Of a DNA stretch of 6,329 nucleotides, positions 5,728 through 6,329 are shown piece by piece. The notes under the pieces are model-generated. The model was not told the DNA's origin and made no database searches. It worked only from the letters and a program-made list of their open reading frames with translations. Every line of letters starts with the position of its first letter. Positions within the stretch are counted from its first letter, which is position 1. The stretch lies in NCBI GenBank assembly GCA_011049745.1, contig DRHE01000051.1:1-6329 (forward strand). Direction: 5' to 3'. The stretch comes from Spirochaetales bacterium. Lineage in GTDB: Bacteria > Spirochaetota > Spirochaetia > SZUA-6 > DRHE01. The translations under genes were made by a program, and so were the position numbers.

Positions 5728-6108
5728 TCAACCCTCGGCTTTCTTTTCACAGCGATCGCAGATGCCGAAGAATTCGATCCGATGACGTTGGGCGTTGTGG
5801 TGGGTCGATACATTGACCCGTTCGTTTAGAGCCTCGTCAACGGGCAACTCCAGATCGAGGACCGAACTACAACGCTCGCAAATGAAGTGGTAATGCGGTC
5901 CGATATTGGCGTCGAAGCGGTCAAAGGTGCTCCCGAAATCGATCTTCTTGATCAATCTCTGCTCGATCAGGATGTTCAGGTTGCGATAGACCGTGCCCAT
6001 GCTCAGGTTGGGAAACTCCCCCTTCAATTGATCGTAGATCCAGTCGGCGGTGGGATGTGTTCCCGTGTTTTGCAGCAACTCGAAAATCCGTTCCCGCTGC
6101 TTGCTTCT
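5728..6108 (-). CDS. PerR-like Fur-family regulator, 5' end disrupted
   Basis: A Fur-superfamily metal-dependent repressor. Counting from the TTG at 6078 (116 residues), the winged-helix recognition segment is SMGTVYRNLNIL (26-37). Two CxxC pairs form the structural zinc site (C67/C70, C107/C110). The regulatory ligands match B. subtilis PerR: H8 (HPTAD), D56 (DRFD), H62 and H64 (PHYHFIC) and D75. The aspartate in RFD favours PerR, a peroxide sensor, over Fur. Recognisable sequence extends upstream of the TTG: RSKQRERIFE in the same frame to 6108, the start of helix 1. It is then cut by TAG and TGA (6111-6109, 6114-6112). No ATG or ribosome binding site serves this frame, so the gene has lost its start or begins at a weak TTG that would shorten helix 1. 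Upstream sequence is transposase-like. Family confidence is high; functionality is doubtful. Confidence 0.8.
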   Translation of the reverse strand, partial: RSKQRERIFELLQNTGTHPTADWIYDQLKGEFPNLSMGTVYRNLNILIEQRLIKKIDFGSTFDRFDANIGPHYHFICERCSSVLDLELPVDEALNERVNVSTHHNAQRHRIEFFGICDRCEKKAEG

Positions 6109-6329
6109 CTATCATTCTCTGGTAAGGGGTCTTCTGCTCATCGTATCTCTTCTTCACCTTGCTGCCCTGACGGACCTTTTCGATCAGCTTCATCACTTCC
6201 TGACCATACGTTCTCCGCCTCGCTTTGCACTTTTTCTTCCGCTGGTACCGATCACCACCTCGATCAGTTGGCCATCCAGACGGATGTACCGCTTCTTGCA
6301 CCAGTTGCGTAGGATCCAGCCCGCATACC
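6106..6329 (-). mobile_element. Degenerate transposase/integrase C-terminal fragment
   Basis: In one leftward frame (6208 to 6106) the residues YGQEVMKLIEKVRQ and GSKVKKRYDEQKTPYQRMIE appear. This resembles the segment after the catalytic core of DDE (rve-type) integrase-like transposases, where variants of GSKV-K-YD-PKTPYQRLLES recur. The similarity ends at MIE, exactly where PerR-like coding begins in another frame. Upstream, between 6327 and 6193, a different frame is open (AGWILRNWCKKRYIRLDGQL), ending in TGA. The fragment is therefore frameshifted or composite. No inverted repeats or target duplications could be found at the join, and the element runs off the window. The call rests on remembered motif likeness. 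Confidence 0.42.

Noticed and set aside
5887..6312. Rightward open frame across the PerR-like gene and transposase-like piece.
   Set aside because: Antisense to recognised coding on both halves; no motif and no ribosome binding site.
1..6329. CRISPR arrays, tRNA or rRNA genes, long direct repeats.
   Set aside because: No regularly spaced repeats and no tRNA-like cloverleaf or rRNA consensus were seen on reading.

Overview
The window looks like chromosomal DNA from a Gram-positive, Firmicutes-type bacterium, probably a clostridial relative (Peptococcaceae/Thermoanaerobacterales-like). The basis is strong GGAGG-class ribosome binding sites, GTG/TTG starts, intermediate base composition, and a SbcD/SbcC-like pair of the YhaO/YhaN type. 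This placement is inferred from style, not from a marker gene.

Left part (1-3920): a 381-base leader without a convincing gene holds two strong hairpins. It precedes a two-gene rightward operon. The first gene encodes a SbcD/Mre11-like metallophosphoesterase nuclease (382-1494). The second encodes its 809-residue SbcC/Rad50-like ATPase partner (1491-3920). They overlap by ATGA. The ATPase has complete nucleotide-binding motifs at both ends and long coiled-coil arms. At the apex it has no CxxC zinc hook; a short beta-rich segment sits there instead.

Middle part (4013-5536), all leftward: an AT-richer accessory block. Read in the direction of transcription it contains an extended -10 promoter, a MNT-type nucleotidyltransferase and a HEPN-domain protein overlapping by ATGA (a MntA/HepT-like toxin-antitoxin pair). 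These are followed by remains of a RelE/ParE-type toxin cassette and a 63-residue gene of unknown function with a near-perfect ribosome binding site. The RelE-like gene appears broken by one extra A in an A5 run. Joining two frames restores a normal-length 103-residue toxin. Just upstream, a fragment with two stops may be its decayed antitoxin.

Right part (about 5540-6329): a patchwork of fragments with abrupt joins. It holds a both-ends-truncated HEAT-like piece resembling DNA alkylation repair proteins, then a PerR-like Fur-family regulator (leftward) with all metal ligands but a disrupted 5' end. Beyond that lies a leftward degenerate piece resembling the C-terminal part of a DDE transposase/integrase, cut by the window end.

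Together: a stable DNA-repair operon lies next to a hot spot where toxin-antitoxin cassettes and mobile-element debris have accumulated. The most notable observations are the toxin frameshift, the hook-less apex of the SbcC-like ATPase, the non-canonical HEPN motif, the orphan 63-residue gene, and the structured leader at the left end.
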